Shown one piece after another: positions 63,015-64,000 of a stretch of DNA of 64,000 nt; within the stretch, counting starts at the first letter, position 1; each line of letters opens with the position of its first letter. The translations under genes were made by a program, and so were the position numbers. Under the pieces are notes generated by a model. That model had not been told where the DNA came from and did not search any database. It was given only the letters and a program-made list of their open reading frames with translations. The stretch comes from Nitrospira sp. (GTDB lineage Bacteria > Nitrospirota > Nitrospiria > Nitrospirales > Nitrospiraceae): NCBI GenBank assembly GCA_030692565.1, contig JAUYAO010000022.1:1-64000 (forward strand), given 5' to 3'.

Positions 63015-64000
63015 TTACGCTTTGTGCAGTTGTAGGTAGTGCACGATCGCTGAATGGGTGACGAGCCCGATGACCTGGCCCTCTTGCACGACGACCAAAC
63101 GATCCAGCCCTTCCTGACTCATCCGCTGCATCGCCTCCAACACCGGCACATTCGGTTCAATCGTCAAACCGGGCGACGCCGGACGCATGATCTGTTCAAT
63201 CTGCTTCCACGCCCAGAGCGGTTGGGCTATGGCTTGGATATCCGTCACGGTGACGAGGCCGACCAACTCCCCGTTTGACACGACGGGAAAGCCTCCGTAC
63301 CCATGCGGAACAAAAAACTGATTCACGGCGTCTTCGACCGTGCACGCCGGTGGAATCACCACGACGGTCCGTACCATGAGATCGTGAACGGGAACGGCTG
63401 CCAATGACTGGCGCAAGCGGGCCTGCCGGCGACTGGCCAGCGCGGTCGCGAAGAGGAACGTGGCCACGAGGATGATCCAGCTTCCGTCGGAGGCCATTGA
63501 TCCCGGCAGATCCCCGCTGAGCGCGGCGATGACGACCATCACGCCGGCCAATCCGAATAAGACGCCGAATGCCAGCCCGACCCACGAGGCTTGGACGGTC
63601 GCCCGATAGAAATCTTTCCCCCAGGCCCAGAGTCCGGCGCGCAAAACCCGGCCACCATCCAACGGGAATCCTGGAATCAAATTGAACAGACCGAGTTGTA
63701 GATTCACAAATCCCAACAGGCTGCCGAGCATCATCAATCCTCGCCATCCGGTAGCCTCGCCGGCCAGTCCGGCCAACTCCACCGCTCCCAGGCACAACGC
63801 ACCGAGCGCCACGCTCACAGCCGGACCGGCAATGGCGATCAGAAACTCCGCGCGCGGGTGCGGCGGCTCCTCCCGCATGTGCGCGACGCCGCCGAAGATG
63901 AAGAGCGTGATTTGGCTGATGGCGATCCGATAGGTCAACGCGACGTAGGCATGTCCCAACTCATGGAGCAGGACGGACCCGAACAAGAGAACTGCCGCGA
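63015..64000 (-). CDS. Site-2 protease family metalloprotease with CBS domains (5' end outside window)
   Basis: M50-type intramembrane zinc protease. HELGH (VLLHELGHAYVAL) gives two zinc His and the catalytic Glu; the third ligand is the Asp in GFPLDGGRVLR, which takes the place of NPDG. Six or so helices follow, then two CBS domains (about residues 205-320) that often bind adenosyl nucleotides. The frame runs off the window edge, so the start is not visible; an in-frame TTG at 63986 is not the true start because the frame continues AAVLL upstream. Confidence 0.88.
   Translation of the reverse strand, partial: AAVLLFGSVLLHELGHAYVALTYRIAISQITLFIFGGVAHMREEPPHPRAEFLIAIAGPAVSVALGALCLGAVELAGLAGEATGWRGLMMLGSLLGFVNLQLGLFNLIPGFPLDGGRVLRAGLWAWGKDFYRATVQASWVGLAFGVLFGLAGVMVVIAALSGDLPGSMASDGSWIILVATFLFATALASRRQARLRQSLAAVPVHDLMVRTVVVIPPACTVEDAVNQFFVPHGYGGFPVVSNGELVGLVTVTDIQAIAQPLWAWKQIEQIMRPASPGLTIEPNVPVLEAMQRMSQEGLDRLVVVQEGQVIGLVTHSAIVHYLQLHKA

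Overview
The window reads as a chromosomal segment of a Nitrospira-like bacterium (Nitrospirota). This is inferred from gene content: hopanoid and carotenoid genes, a cytochrome P460-type protein, a SmbP-like small metal-binding protein, several TonB/TlpA-type envelope proteins and a complete complex I operon, all in GC-rich DNA. No rRNA or marker gene is present, so the taxonomy is a judgement, not a measurement. No rRNA or tRNA gene was recognised.

Layout. 1-141: tail of an IS element. 158-4531 (+): isoprenoid genes (polyprenyl diphosphate synthase, HpnA-type epimerase, CruF-type carotenoid protein), a cytochrome c and small envelope proteins. 4551-7084 (+): an unusual GAF-GAF kinase and a small secreted protein. 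7131-15795 (-): a 3-methyladenine glycosylase, a TonB-dependent receptor, a DUF3842 protein, NikR with a visible operator, a DegP-type protease, a copper P-type ATPase with two YHS domains and a DsbA-like protein. 15880-19107: Slp lipoprotein, TPR protein, cupredoxin-like protein, SmbP. 19201-21352: a scarred stretch with VapBC between two remnants of one permease, a truncated P460 gene joined to one of them, and a 207-bp tandem repeat.

21353-35999 (-) is the most distinctive part. It holds a P460 lipoprotein, an HMA-like protein, a TonB-dependent receptor, TonB, a BNR propeller, a propeller lipoprotein, two related outer-membrane barrels and two TlpA thioredoxins. Among them are five diverged copies of one small His-rich membrane protein with an LCAWxC motif and an R[AG]PP tail. 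I read this as an envelope metal (perhaps copper) acquisition or insertion system; this is inference. 36194-38926 is secA. 39571-43556 looks lower in GC and carries two repeat proteins, a pair of related exported proteins, a gene remnant and an orphan DUF433 gene, which suggests acquired DNA.

44001-60376 (+) is a midA-like methyltransferase followed by nuoA, B, CD (fused), E, F, G, H, I, J, K, L, M, N: a full NADH:quinone oxidoreductase. 60490-64000 holds a BrkB-type membrane protein, a membrane protein resembling ECF-transporter S components, and a site-2 protease with CBS domains cut by the window edge.

Three dispersed non-coding repeat families stand out: eight intergenic arrays with a 7-nt period, mostly in inverted arms (four of them inside the nuo operon); four hairpin elements ending in AGGATGCT/AGCATCCT-type sequences; and two copies of an element with palindromic ends, in opposite orientation.
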